Both the position numbers and the translations under genes were made by a program. A stretch of 64,000 bases of DNA from Croceimicrobium sp965228705. GTDB lineage: Bacteria; Bacteroidota; Bacteroidia; Flavobacteriales; Schleiferiaceae. Positions 1-7,895 of this stretch are shown here, one piece after another (within the stretch, counting starts at the first letter, position 1; each line of letters begins with the position of its first letter). Under the pieces are notes generated by a model. The model saw only the letters and a program-made list of their open reading frames with translations, was not told the DNA's origin and searched no databases. The DNA is taken from positions 248,001 through 312,000 of the forward strand of contig NZ_OZ245832.1 of assembly GCF_965228705.1 (NCBI RefSeq). Reading direction: 5' to 3'.

Positions 1-2
1 AG

Positions 3-779
3 GAATTGCCATTACCAGGATACGGGGCTAATGCCATTATTACCTCTGCTGGAAAATACTATATCCTTACAGGTAATGGTCAAGGTACAGTAACTAATGA
101 TGCCCGCAGCGGTTTATATGTTACGGATTACAATTTGACCAACGTTTCAGAGTCTATGACTATTACCGATGGTATTTTCGTAGAAGCCGATCCCTTTAAT
201 AGCAGTCCCAGCAATGTGGATTACGCTTTATTAGATCGCACGGCGAACGATAAAGTACAGGTACGTCGTGGTATGAATACCACACAAACTGTATCCAATG
301 CCATGAGCTATACCATCGACTATATCACTGGAGGTGGAATTCCATCTTTGGCCTTGGAGCGTGGTGGAATGGCATTTATCCCTTATACCTATTCGGGTAG
401 CAATGTTAGCAGTACCGAATATCTTTTGGCCTTAGGTCAGGAGGGTTTATACGGACAGTTTACCGGACACATTAACAATGCTGTTAATTATTGCTTGGCA
501 GTAACTCATGATCCTTCTGCTCGTGTTATTTATGCCGCAGCTGGTGATGCCGGTTTAAAAGTTGTTGCTGGCCATGGTTTTAATGGCGGTGTATTAATTA
601 ATCCATTTGATTTAGTGGGACAATTCGTACCTCCTACCAATGCCTTTATCGCTGGCTTTAATGTAAAAGACGTATCTGTATACTTCTCAGATTATTTAGC
701 CGTAGCAGTGGGGGGTACCGACGGATCAGGAGTTAATCCTCGAAAAGGTGGTGTATACTTTGTACGCAAACTGAACTAA
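3..779 (+). CDS. C-terminal part of a secreted beta-rich protein (5' end outside window)
   Basis: The reading frame is open to the left edge. The first possible start in the frame is a TTG at position 6 that is probably an internal leucine, so this is the 3' part of a longer gene. The visible 258 residues are rich in Gly, Asn, Thr and aromatic residues, with short strand-like stretches such as GLYVTDYNLTNVSES and YAAAGDAGLKVV. These resemble blades of beta-propeller or LVIVD-type secreted proteins, but I cannot assign a family. There is no T9SS sorting domain at the C-terminus, which ends in FVRKLN, so export would depend on the missing N-terminus. A strong terminator follows 43 bp downstream, so this is the last gene of its transcript. 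Function unknown. Confidence 0.75.
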   Translation, partial: ELPLPGYGANAIITSAGKYYILTGNGQGTVTNDARSGLYVTDYNLTNVSESMTITDGIFVEADPFNSSPSNVDYALLDRTANDKVQVRRGMNTTQTVSNAMSYTIDYITGGGIPSLALERGGMAFIPYTYSGSNVSSTEYLLALGQEGLYGQFTGHINNAVNYCLAVTHDPSARVIYAAAGDAGLKVVAGHGFNGGVLINPFDLVGQFVPPTNAFIAGFNVKDVSVYFSDYLAVAVGGTDGSGVNPRKGGVYFVRKLN

Positions 780-822
780 GAAAGCACAAAAGCATATTCT
801 ATAATTAGATTTGGTTGTTTAG

Positions 823-850
823 GCCCGCAGTTTTACTGCGGGCTTTTTTT
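823..850 (+). terminator. Rho-independent terminator after the left-edge gene
   Basis: An 8-bp perfect stem, GCCCGCAG pairing with CTGCGGGC, has a TTTTA loop and is followed by seven T residues. It lies just after the stop codon at 779 and should end the transcript of the truncated gene. Confidence 0.9.
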
Positions 851-976
851 GTGCCATTCTATGAAAAAAGGAGGAAGGGTAAATCAATCTTAAATACTGC
901 AGTGAGTTTTTGAATACTTAAAATGTCAGGATAAGTACTATCTTAAATAAGCATTTACCCCCAGATTACTGATCTC

Positions 977-1645
977 TCACTCATATTGTTTTTTTGTTGC
1001 AGAGGTCATGAAGTTAAAAAGCTCTTTTTCGTGAGCAGTGAGATTTGTCTTCATATTTAGATAATTAACTCTTTGTTTAGTTGTTAATTGACGCTCATGC
1101 TTGTGAACTTTTCTGATAAAATTCAAATTCAAATCTCGAAATAACTTGTCTTCTGGAAAGGCATATTTATGACTTTGAAACATGGAAAGTACATACCGAT
1201 TATAAACTCTTGCTCTTTGAGCCGTTCTGACATCGACTTTTGAACGATCATCATAATTGTCTGGTTGTCCAACATATCCAATTATTGAGTCCGGATTATC
1301 GTCAAGATATATCTTAATTAATGAAGCACTTTGTTTTAATATGCAACGAAGACTAATGTAACTTAACTGATAGCCAAGCTCTTTTGACCTTAACTGATAC
1401 TTCTTAGGATCATTTTTACACATTCTCGGATAGTATTTGATCATTGCAAATCCAGGGTAATGGTGCAATTCAATTACATAACCTTTAATAACCTTTCGAG
1501 GAGCATGGCTTAGCGTGGTGCCAATTAAATTGATGGAAAAGCGCTCAACTTGAACCAAACCATATGGAAAGTGAATATCAGAGAGATTGTCATTGTCTCG
1601 CTTCTTTTGCTTTCCAATTGGTTTTAAAATGAAAATATCAGGCAT
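977..1645 (-). CDS. Conserved-looking hypothetical protein, low-GC cassette gene
   Basis: This is a 222-residue protein if it starts at the ATG at 1645. The frame is also open upstream to a TTG at 1693, which would give 238 residues. I prefer the ATG because the stretch 1646-1674 folds as a rho-independent terminator whose T run ends directly at this ATG. The protein is basic, with no signal peptide or membrane segment. Recognisable stretches are HYPGFAMIKYYPRM, DSIIGYVGQPDN and RTAQRARVYNRYV; the middle part is loosely reminiscent of acyltransferase-like folds, but I see no diagnostic motif. Base composition is clearly more AT-rich than the flanking genes. It lies downstream of a 56-residue gene on the same strand under one consensus promoter. 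Function not assigned. Confidence 0.7.
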   Translation of the reverse strand: MPDIFILKPIGKQKKRDNDNLSDIHFPYGLVQVERFSINLIGTTLSHAPRKVIKGYVIELHHYPGFAMIKYYPRMCKNDPKKYQLRSKELGYQLSYISLRCILKQSASLIKIYLDDNPDSIIGYVGQPDNYDDRSKVDVRTAQRARVYNRYVLSMFQSHKYAFPEDKLFRDLNLNFIRKVHKHERQLTTKQRVNYLNMKTNLTAHEKELFNFMTSATKKQYE

Positions 1646-1674
1646 AAAAAAAGGGAAGATTTTAGTCTTCCCTT
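1646..1674 (-). terminator. Terminator/attenuator hairpin between the two cassette genes
   Basis: Read on the minus strand, AAGGGAAGA pairs with TCTTCCCTT over 9 bp with a 6-nt loop, and the 3' arm runs into seven T residues that end at the ATG at 1645. It lies between the small gene (stop at 1697) and the larger gene. It therefore either ends most transcripts after the small gene or acts as an attenuator controlling the larger one. Confidence 0.75.
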
Positions 1675-1696
1675 CAAAAATATCATTTAGCAATGA

Positions 1697-1867
1697 TTAA
1701 TATGATAGATTCTTATAGGCCCCAATGGCTAAGTCCTTTTTTGCACTTTTATTTAAATCTCGCCACTCCAGATTTTCAATAAGCTTTTTAAGTGGAGATT
1801 TTTCTACACTCTCAATTGGTGTTGAGCTTAAATCATGGTGTGTTAAATTGCTAGACTTGAATCCCAT
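1697..1867 (-). CDS. Small hypothetical protein, first gene of low-GC cassette
   Basis: A 56-residue protein starts at the ATG at 1867. The frame is open to 1909, but that region overlaps the -7 promoter element, so the internal ATG is the plausible start. The sequence begins MGFKSSNLTHHDLSS and contains a charged, helix-prone C-terminal half with PLKKLIENLEWRDLNKSAKK. It is soluble, with no signal peptide. It is transcribed towards the 222-residue gene, with a terminator-like hairpin in the 51-bp gap. The pairing of a small charged protein with a larger one is compatible with a regulator/effector cassette, but nothing in the sequence proves this. Confidence 0.6.
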   Translation of the reverse strand: MGFKSSNLTHHDLSSTPIESVEKSPLKKLIENLEWRDLNKSAKKDLAIGAYKNLSY

Positions 1868-1906
1868 GGCATTTTCTACTTTATAATAGAGTATGATTAG
1901 AGAACG

Positions 1907-1936
1907 CAAAAGTATTTCTTTTGTTTTTATTTACAA
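1907..1936 (-). promoter_or_regulatory. Consensus Bacteroidota vegetative promoter of the cassette
   Basis: On the minus strand a TTG (1936-1934) is separated by exactly 19 nt from TACTTTTG (1914-1907). This matches the TTG-N19-TAnnTTTG consensus. The predicted start of transcription is near 1900, which gives a leader of about 33 nt before the ATG at 1867. Confidence 0.7.
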
Positions 1937-1992
1937 TGAATATTGAAAATTGAGCCAAATACATTAAAGGCTGATATAGTCTTTAGGTTATT

Positions 1993-3285
1993 TTAAATTC
2001 TATATCCCAAGGTTAATCCCAATGTGATAATCCCCATATAATCACCCTGAACGCTAAAGCTTTCCTGGCGGGTTAGGATTAGATCAAAACGAGTATACAG
2101 TTTAGGATTGGCCAGCTTTTGATAGCTGATTCCAAAGTATTGGTTGTCCAGGCGTACATTGCCTTCCTCGGTAAGGCTGTTGGCTACAGATAAGATTCTT
2201 TGATCCGGAACTAAACCGTAACCGGCGGTAAGCTGCAGAAAATCGCCTTTACCACTAAAGAATTTTCGATACAAGAAATTATAGGTAGTACCAATGCCAT
2301 TTTGATCCGCAATAATAAATGGTCGGAAGGCGGCATATTCGCTGCCCCAGTAATAACCTATAGAACCGGTATACATTACCACCTGATTTAATAGAAAGTC
2401 GAGGTAGCGAAAACCTAAGGATCCTTCAAAATCACTTTTCCCAATCTTACTGTAGTATTCCATTCCAAAGCGGAAGCTGGGGAAAATCTGAGAAGGGGAG
2501 TAGCCAATATTGATGTAACCGTATGAATTTCGGCTGATACGAGGGTAAATATCTACTTCCCCTTGTACACCAAAGGAGGTAAAGCTCTGGTTTCGATCCC
2601 CATAATTTAGTCGACCGATAATGGCTCCAATTTTAGTCTGACGACCGTACTGGACAAAACCAAAATACCAGGGTCTATAGGTTTTGGTGAAATAGTCTAT
2701 GGTGCCGCCAATTGCGAGGCCATCTACAATTAATTGATTAAGTAAATAGGTCTTGAGCTGTTTGAGCTCATTATTATCCGGATATTTCTCCAAGGCTTCT
2801 TCTACTGCCTCAAAGGCATCACGCAAATCATTGCTGGTAGTGAGGGATTGTACTTTACTTACGTAAAAGAATTCGTTGTTCTTGGGAAAGCGCCGAATTC
2901 CATCATCGCAGTACAAAATGCACAGGGCATGCTGTTTAGCAAAACGTTCGTTCTGTACCCGCAATTCATAAATCGCATAGGCATTGGTGTCCTCAACAAT
3001 TAAATTGCGGATCAGATTCCGGGCGTTTTGATGGCGTCCGTCCCAAACAAAGGTGCGGGCCTTAAACAGGCGATATTGGTAATTTCCGGGATCATCCAGT
3101 AAGAGGAGGTCCAAAACTTTACGTGAAGTTTGGTAGTCTCCTTTAAAGGCCAAATCCCGCGCTTGAGCAAAGGCAGAGTCCGGATCGGCCGAGATCATTA
3201 CTACTGGCGCATTGCTAGTGTCCTCCTGGGCAAAAAGCCCGGAGCTGAATAGCATTAAGCACGCAAAAAGCAATGTCTTTTTCAT
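1993..3285 (-). CDS. YaiO-like outer-membrane beta-barrel protein with TPR region
   Basis: The 430-residue protein starts with a signal peptide (MKKTLLFACLMLFSSGLFAQ). Residues about 35-185 are helical and resemble tetratricopeptide repeats (for example AFAQARDLAFKGDYQTSRKV). From about residue 190 to the end it alternates aromatic and polar residues in strand-like segments typical of an outer-membrane barrel, ending in the aromatic/hydrophobic pattern LGLTLGYRI. The TPR plus barrel arrangement matches the YaiO family of outer-membrane proteins. In Bacteroidota such proteins are often near surface-polysaccharide or envelope genes, but the molecular role is not established. It lies 89 bp downstream of the transketolase operon on the same strand. 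A weak TATATTTA element at 3304-3311 may provide its own promoter. Confidence 0.8.
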   Translation of the reverse strand: MKKTLLFACLMLFSSGLFAQEDTSNAPVVMISADPDSAFAQARDLAFKGDYQTSRKVLDLLLLDDPGNYQYRLFKARTFVWDGRHQNARNLIRNLIVEDTNAYAIYELRVQNERFAKQHALCILYCDDGIRRFPKNNEFFYVSKVQSLTTSNDLRDAFEAVEEALEKYPDNNELKQLKTYLLNQLIVDGLAIGGTIDYFTKTYRPWYFGFVQYGRQTKIGAIIGRLNYGDRNQSFTSFGVQGEVDIYPRISRNSYGYINIGYSPSQIFPSFRFGMEYYSKIGKSDFEGSLGFRYLDFLLNQVVMYTGSIGYYWGSEYAAFRPFIIADQNGIGTTYNFLYRKFFSGKGDFLQLTAGYGLVPDQRILSVANSLTEEGNVRLDNQYFGISYQKLANPKLYTRFDLILTRQESFSVQGDYMGIITLGLTLGYRI

Positions 3286-3374
3286 GGCAATCGTTTTGGA
3301 CCTTAAATATAGATTGCGCTCCGATCGCAGACTCAGAGCTTTCGCTCAAAGGCCTAAATACTTCGTTCAGAGGC

Positions 3375-4328
3375 CTATTTACGGCTAATAGCGCGCTTAG
3401 CGGCTTCGTAAATGGCTTGTGTGCTTAAACCGTATTTCTCGAGTAATTGCTCGGGAGTACCACTTTCCCCAAAGCTATCGTTTACGGCAACAAACTCTTG
3501 AGGACATGGACTATTGCGAACCAATACTGCTGAAAGGCTTTCGCCTAATCCGCCAGCCATTTGATGCTCTTCGGCTGATACCAAAGCACCGGTTTTAGCC
3601 GTAGAACGCAAAAGTGCTTCTTCGTCCAAAGGCTTAATTGTATGGAAGTTGATTACTTCTGCACTAATACCTTCAGCTTCCAAGATTTCAGCTGCTTCCA
3701 GGGCCTTCCAAACCAAATGTCCGGTGGCGGCAATAGTTACATCACTTCCCTCTTGTAAGAATAAGGCTTTGCCTATCTCAAACTTTTGATCAGCCGGGGT
3801 AAAATTGGCCACTTTGGGGCGACCAAAACGTAGGTATACCGGGCCATCATGCTCCGCAATTGCGATGGTGGCAGCTTTGGTTTGGTTATAATCACAAGGG
3901 TTGATTACGGTCATGCCGGGAAGCATTTTCATCAAACCAATATCTTCTAGAATCTGGTGGGTCGCTCCATCCTCACCTAGGGTAAGCCCGGCATGGCTGG
4001 CGCAAATTTTTACGTTTTTACCAGAATATGCAATGGACTGTCGAATTTGATCGTAAACCCGTCCGGTTGAAAAGTTGGCGAAAGTTCCGGTAAAAGGAAT
4101 CTTTCCTCCAATGGTCATACCAGCAGCAATCCCCATCATATTGGCCTCGGCAATTCCTACCTGAAAGAAGCGTTCGGGGTGGTCTTTGGCAAAGGCGTCC
4201 ATTTTTAGAGAGCCGGTAAGGTCGGCACAAAGAGCAACTACATTGGGATTAGTTTTACCCAATTCGCTTAAGCCGGCTCCAAATCCTGAGCGGGTATCTT
4301 TAGCTCCCTGGTCAGTGTACTTTTTCAT
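3375..4328 (-). CDS. Transketolase, C-terminal (pyrimidine-binding) subunit
   Basis: This 317-residue protein carries the pyrimidine-binding and C-terminal domains of transketolase. With the N-terminal subunit it should form the thiamine-diphosphate enzyme that transfers two-carbon units in the non-oxidative pentose phosphate pathway. Visible signatures are FQVGIAEANMMGIAAG, which holds the glutamate expected to activate the cofactor, then FANFSTGRVYDQIRQS, HAGLTLGEDGATHQ and the terminal-domain segment GALVSAEEHQMAGGLGE. Length is normal for a split C-terminal half. The ATG lies one base after the stop codon of the vWA gene (TAAGATG), so translation is probably coupled. The protein is cytoplasmic, unlike the product of the gene just upstream. 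Confidence 0.95.
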   Translation of the reverse strand: MKKYTDQGAKDTRSGFGAGLSELGKTNPNVVALCADLTGSLKMDAFAKDHPERFFQVGIAEANMMGIAAGMTIGGKIPFTGTFANFSTGRVYDQIRQSIAYSGKNVKICASHAGLTLGEDGATHQILEDIGLMKMLPGMTVINPCDYNQTKAATIAIAEHDGPVYLRFGRPKVANFTPADQKFEIGKALFLQEGSDVTIAATGHLVWKALEAAEILEAEGISAEVINFHTIKPLDEEALLRSTAKTGALVSAEEHQMAGGLGESLSAVLVRNSPCPQEFVAVNDSFGESGTPEQLLEKYGLSTQAIYEAAKRAISRK

Positions 4329-4329
4329 C

Positions 4330-5721
4330 TTAGTTGAGTTTTACAATGGTAGTGGTCCCGGAGTTCACCGTAAATTCTTCGGCGACCGAGTATAAACTTT
4401 GTTGTGAAGATTTTGATCGGGATATCACCCGGTAGGTTCCGGGTTGCAGGTTAAAGCTTTGTCGTGATTTCTGTGAATTTAGGTCACAAACCCAGTCCCA
4501 TCCGCCTTGAGCATTTAAGGTTAAAATGCTGCCAAAGCTGGGGGAGCTGCTCTGAATGTTCACCACACCTGCAGGAGCAACCGAAATATTTGTGGATTTA
4601 CCCGCCTCTATTTCAACATCTTTAAGATGAATCCGCGGGAGGCTGAGTATTTCTAAATCGTATTTTCCTTCCAGGTACTCCACAGCGCTATTGAATTCCT
4701 GAACATGCAAAGGCTTGGTACTTCCTTTTTCATAGACCAAAGCCATCAACTCTGATCCTCCTCTTTGTTGATGCTGAAGCTTTAAGGTTCCGCGTGCCAA
4801 ATCCAAGCCAATGATATTGTGCTGTCCGGATGAGATTCGGATATCCTTTTTACTACGCTCCGGAATAGAATGCACCGTAAGGTTATAGGTCATTAAAGGG
4901 TCCAGGTAAATGGTGTCTGGTACGCCTTTATTATTAAGGGTATGTACCATTTGCTCCATAATCTTGCCGCTTACGGCATCATAAAAGGTGAGGGCCACAT
5001 TGGACTCGGTTGCTAAGCCGTTTCCATCCAAAAGATTTACCTGAGCGGTGGTATTATCTAAAGCCTGAGAAATTACGATACCCAATACATTTTCGAAGGT
5101 TTCTTCGTCAGAGGCATCAAAATAATTCCCTACGCATTCAAAGGTTTTTTGGAAATTCTTATCCAAGCCAATTCCAATCACAAAAGGCTTTAAGGCAATT
5201 CCCTTTTGCTGTAAGATGCGCGAGGCGGCGCAAGGATCTTCATCACAAGCTTCTACGCCATCGGTGATAAGGATGATAATATTGCGGCAATTGGAGCAAT
5301 CCCCAAAATCATAAGCCGCACGTTCTAAGGATCGCGCAATTGGAGTAGTGCCCTTGGGACTTATGCTGTTAAGCTTTCGCTTGATACGGGCATAATTGTC
5401 TTTGCCAAAGGGAATTTCCAGTCGAGTATCATTACAATCCTGAGGTGGTACCGGTTTTTGATGACCATATACGCGCAGAGCAAGCTGTAAATTCTCTTGA
5501 TCCAGGCTGTTCAGGCTATCCAACATTTTACCCATGAGCCGACGGGCTACATCGATTTTGTTGCCACTTTCCCAGCGTGCATACATACTTTGCGAACCAT
5601 CAAAAACAAAGAGTATCCGAGTAATAACCGGATCCCGCTTCAGCTCTCGTTGACCTAATAAAGTCGTAGAGAGTAAAAGCAGTGGAATTATTTTGAAAAG
5701 GAATCGCAAATCAATAATCAC
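4330..5721 (-). CDS. Secreted von Willebrand factor A domain protein between transketolase halves
   Basis: The 463-residue protein starts at a GTG at 5721 that overlaps the end of the transketolase N-subunit gene by 11 bp. Residues 3-24 form a signal peptide (FKIIPLLLLSTTLLGQ). Residues about 30-210 are a vWA domain with the metal-binding motif FDGSQSMYARW (DxSxS form), a downstream Thr in PKGTTPIARS, and the conserved ITDGVEACDEDPC segment. The rest (about 220-463) is strand-rich and resembles stacked Ig-like or carboxypeptidase-regulatory domains. It is expected in the periplasm or on the cell surface, so it is unlikely to be a partner of the cytoplasmic transketolase despite tight co-translation. 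The function is not known; vWA domains mediate metal-dependent protein contacts. Confidence 0.85.
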   Translation of the reverse strand: MIIDLRFLFKIIPLLLLSTTLLGQRELKRDPVITRILFVFDGSQSMYARWESGNKIDVARRLMGKMLDSLNSLDQENLQLALRVYGHQKPVPPQDCNDTRLEIPFGKDNYARIKRKLNSISPKGTTPIARSLERAAYDFGDCSNCRNIIILITDGVEACDEDPCAASRILQQKGIALKPFVIGIGLDKNFQKTFECVGNYFDASDEETFENVLGIVISQALDNTTAQVNLLDGNGLATESNVALTFYDAVSGKIMEQMVHTLNNKGVPDTIYLDPLMTYNLTVHSIPERSKKDIRISSGQHNIIGLDLARGTLKLQHQQRGGSELMALVYEKGSTKPLHVQEFNSAVEYLEGKYDLEILSLPRIHLKDVEIEAGKSTNISVAPAGVVNIQSSSPSFGSILTLNAQGGWDWVCDLNSQKSRQSFNLQPGTYRVISRSKSSQQSLYSVAEEFTVNSGTTTIVKLN

Positions 5722-6559
5722 CCAATGTTTCTTCCAATTGCCCTAAGGCTGCTGCTAGTTGCTCATCATTAGGAGCAATACCATGCCATTTGTGAGTTCC
5801 GGCCATAAAATCAACCCCGGCTCCCATGTCGGTTTCCATAATTACAGCAATTGGTTTTCCCTTTCCGGTTTTGGAACGGGCTTCTTCCAAGCCAGCAATT
5901 ACGGCTTCCATATCATTACCTTTTTGGATGTGAACGGTATCCCATCCAAAAGCCTGGAACTTGGAAGCAATGCTACCCATGGCTAAAACATCATCTGTAG
6001 AGCCGTCGATTTGTTGACCATTGGCATCGATGGTCGAAATCAGATTATCCACCTTATTGGCAGCGGCATACATGGCTGCTTCCCAAATCTGACCTTCTTG
6101 CAATTCACCATCACCATGAAGGCTGTATACTAAATGATCGTCTTTAGCTAATTTTTTACTGAGGGCGGCACCAATAGCTACCGACATTCCCTGACCGAGA
6201 GAACCACTGGCAATGCGCACGCCAGGAAGACCTTCATGTGTAGTTGGGTGACCTTGTAAACGAGTGTTCAGTTTACGGAAGGTGGCTAACTCTTCTACCG
6301 GGAAAAATCCAGCTCTGCTTAAGACACTGTAATAAACCGGACTGATATGTCCATTCGATAAGAAGAAGAGATCCTCATTTTTACCATCAGGATCAAAAGG
6401 CTGGGCTTTATAGTCCATCATATGATGGTAAAGGGCCACAAAATATTCGGTACAACCAAGGCTTCCGCCGGGGTGACCGGATTGAACCGCATGTACCATC
6501 CGCACAATATCCCTGCGGGTTTGGGTACAAATTTTTTGAAGGTCTTTAAGATCAGTCAT
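5711..6559 (-). CDS. Transketolase, N-terminal (ThDP pyrophosphate-binding) subunit
   Basis: This 282-residue protein is the pyrophosphate-binding half of a two-subunit transketolase. The cofactor motif is seen in YSLHGDGELQEGQIWEA followed by IDANGQQIDG (GDG...N pattern binding Mg and diphosphate). Other family stretches are QSGHPGGSLGC, LSNGHISPVYYS and GSLGQGMSVAIGAAL. It is the first gene of an operon of three, overlapping the vWA gene by 11 bp. The matching C-terminal subunit is the third gene. A TAATTTTG element lies 19-26 bp upstream of the ATG at 6559 and is the likely -7 promoter sequence. Length and motifs are intact. Confidence 0.95.
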   Translation of the reverse strand: MTDLKDLQKICTQTRRDIVRMVHAVQSGHPGGSLGCTEYFVALYHHMMDYKAQPFDPDGKNEDLFFLSNGHISPVYYSVLSRAGFFPVEELATFRKLNTRLQGHPTTHEGLPGVRIASGSLGQGMSVAIGAALSKKLAKDDHLVYSLHGDGELQEGQIWEAAMYAAANKVDNLISTIDANGQQIDGSTDDVLAMGSIASKFQAFGWDTVHIQKGNDMEAVIAGLEEARSKTGKGKPIAVIMETDMGAGVDFMAGTHKWHGIAPNDEQLAAALGQLEETLGDY

Positions 6560-6577
6560 TTACTCACATTGATTTTG

Positions 6578-6585
6578 CAAAATTA
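6578..6585 (-). promoter_or_regulatory. -7 promoter element of the transketolase/vWA operon
   Basis: TAATTTTG on the minus strand matches TAnnTTTG exactly and lies 19 bp before the ATG at 6559. I do not see a clear TTG at the expected upstream distance. Confidence 0.45.
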
Positions 6586-6685
6586 TTGAATCTCAAGCGC
6601 CTGAACTTTGTAATGTTGATAAAATGTGAAAAAGGGGCCCGCTTTCCTTTCCTGCGATAATGTGGTTCAGGCTTTAGCAAAAAAG

Positions 6686-6693
6686 TATCTTTG
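6686..6693 (+). promoter_or_regulatory. -7 promoter element of ychF
   Basis: TATCTTTG matches TAnnTTTG and lies 18 bp before the ATG at 6712, so the leader would be very short. A clear upstream TTG is not visible. Confidence 0.45.
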
Positions 6694-6711
6694 CCGCCTT
6701 AATTGAAACGC

Positions 6712-7803
6712 ATGAAATGTGGTATTGTAGGATTGCCAAATGTTGGTAAATCCACCCTCTTTAATTGTTTGTCGAATGCCAAGGCGCAATCGGCCAATTT
6801 CCCCTTCTGTACCATTGAGCCCAATGTGGGTATGGTGAATGTTCCGGACGAACGCCTGGATAAATTAGAAGCGATCGTAAACCCACAAAGAGTGGTGCCG
6901 GCAACGGTTGAAATCGTGGATATCGCAGGTTTGGTAAAAGGGGCTTCTAAAGGGGAAGGTTTAGGGAATCAGTTTTTAGGGAATATCCGCGAATGCAACG
7001 CGATTCTGCATGTACTTCGTTGCTTCGAAAATGATAATATCACCCACGTAGATGGGACTGTAGATCCAATTCGGGATAAAGATACCATCGATACGGAGCT
7101 GCAGTTTAAAGATTTGGAGACCCTCGAAAAGCGATTGGATAAACATCGCAAAGCAGCTAAGGCTGGAAATAAAGAGGAGGTTCATAATGTGACCATGCTG
7201 GAGGCCTTACTTAAGCATGTGGAGGGTGGTCAGAATGTGAGAGCCTTTGAACGTACCGAAGAGCAGGATGAATTGATTAGTGATATTCAATTGCTTACCG
7301 ATAAACCCGTGCTTTACGTTTGCAATGTGGATGAAGCTTCTGCCAAGGAAGGGAATCAATGGGTAAGCAAGGTGCAGGAAATGGCTGCCTCCGAAGGAGC
7401 AGAGGTGATTCATTTGGCCGCCGCTACCGAAGCGGATATCTCTGAGCTCGAAAGTTATGAGGAGCGTCGCATGTTTCTGGATGATTTGGGCTTGGAAGAA
7501 GCAGGGGTTAACCGCTTGATTCGCAAGGCTTATCAGTTGTTAAATTTGCAAACTTATTTCACTGCCGGTGTAAAAGAGGTGAGAGCCTGGACCATTAAAA
7601 AAGGTTTTACCGCTCCCCAAGCTGCAGGTGTAATTCACACAGATTTCGAAAAAGGATTTATCCGTGCTGAGGTGATAAACCTCAAGGATTACCTGACTTA
7701 TGGTTCGGAATCTGCGGTAAAAGAGGCCGGTAAATTAAGAGTAGAAGGAAAGGGCTATGTGGTTGCAGATGGAGATGTGATGCACTTCCTCTTTAATGTT
7801 TAG
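6712..7803 (+). CDS. ychF: Redox-regulated/translation-associated ATPase YchF (Obg family)
   Basis: The 363-residue protein has the exact usual YchF length when started at the ATG at 6712; a TTG nine bases upstream is unnecessary. The P-loop is GLPNVGKSTLFN near the N-terminus, the G3 region is IVDIAGLVKGASKGEGLGNQF, and the G4 position is NVDE rather than NKxD, which in this family goes with ATP rather than GTP preference. A coiled-coil insertion (about 125-200) and a C-terminal TGS domain (LQTYFTAGVKEVRAWT to VMHFLFNV) complete the family layout. YchF binds ribosomes and is nearly universal; its role is linked to stress and translation. It stands alone between divergent transketolase genes and parE. 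Confidence 0.97.
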   Translation: MKCGIVGLPNVGKSTLFNCLSNAKAQSANFPFCTIEPNVGMVNVPDERLDKLEAIVNPQRVVPATVEIVDIAGLVKGASKGEGLGNQFLGNIRECNAILHVLRCFENDNITHVDGTVDPIRDKDTIDTELQFKDLETLEKRLDKHRKAAKAGNKEEVHNVTMLEALLKHVEGGQNVRAFERTEEQDELISDIQLLTDKPVLYVCNVDEASAKEGNQWVSKVQEMAASEGAEVIHLAAATEADISELESYEERRMFLDDLGLEEAGVNRLIRKAYQLLNLQTYFTAGVKEVRAWTIKKGFTAPQAAGVIHTDFEKGFIRAEVINLKDYLTYGSESAVKEAGKLRVEGKGYVVADGDVMHFLFNV

Positions 7804-7895
7804 GTTCTTGATAAGTTGTGAAAAAAATCTGAGGTTCTATTAGCCTGCAGTCCCTGCTGTATAGCTATTTTTAAGCCTTTATCCTACCAAATACC

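Noticed and set aside
877..960. GGGTAAAT ... ATTTACCC inverted repeat that might mark the end of a mobile element
   Set aside because: The arms are only 8 bp, with no transposase or target duplication nearby; chance is the simpler explanation.
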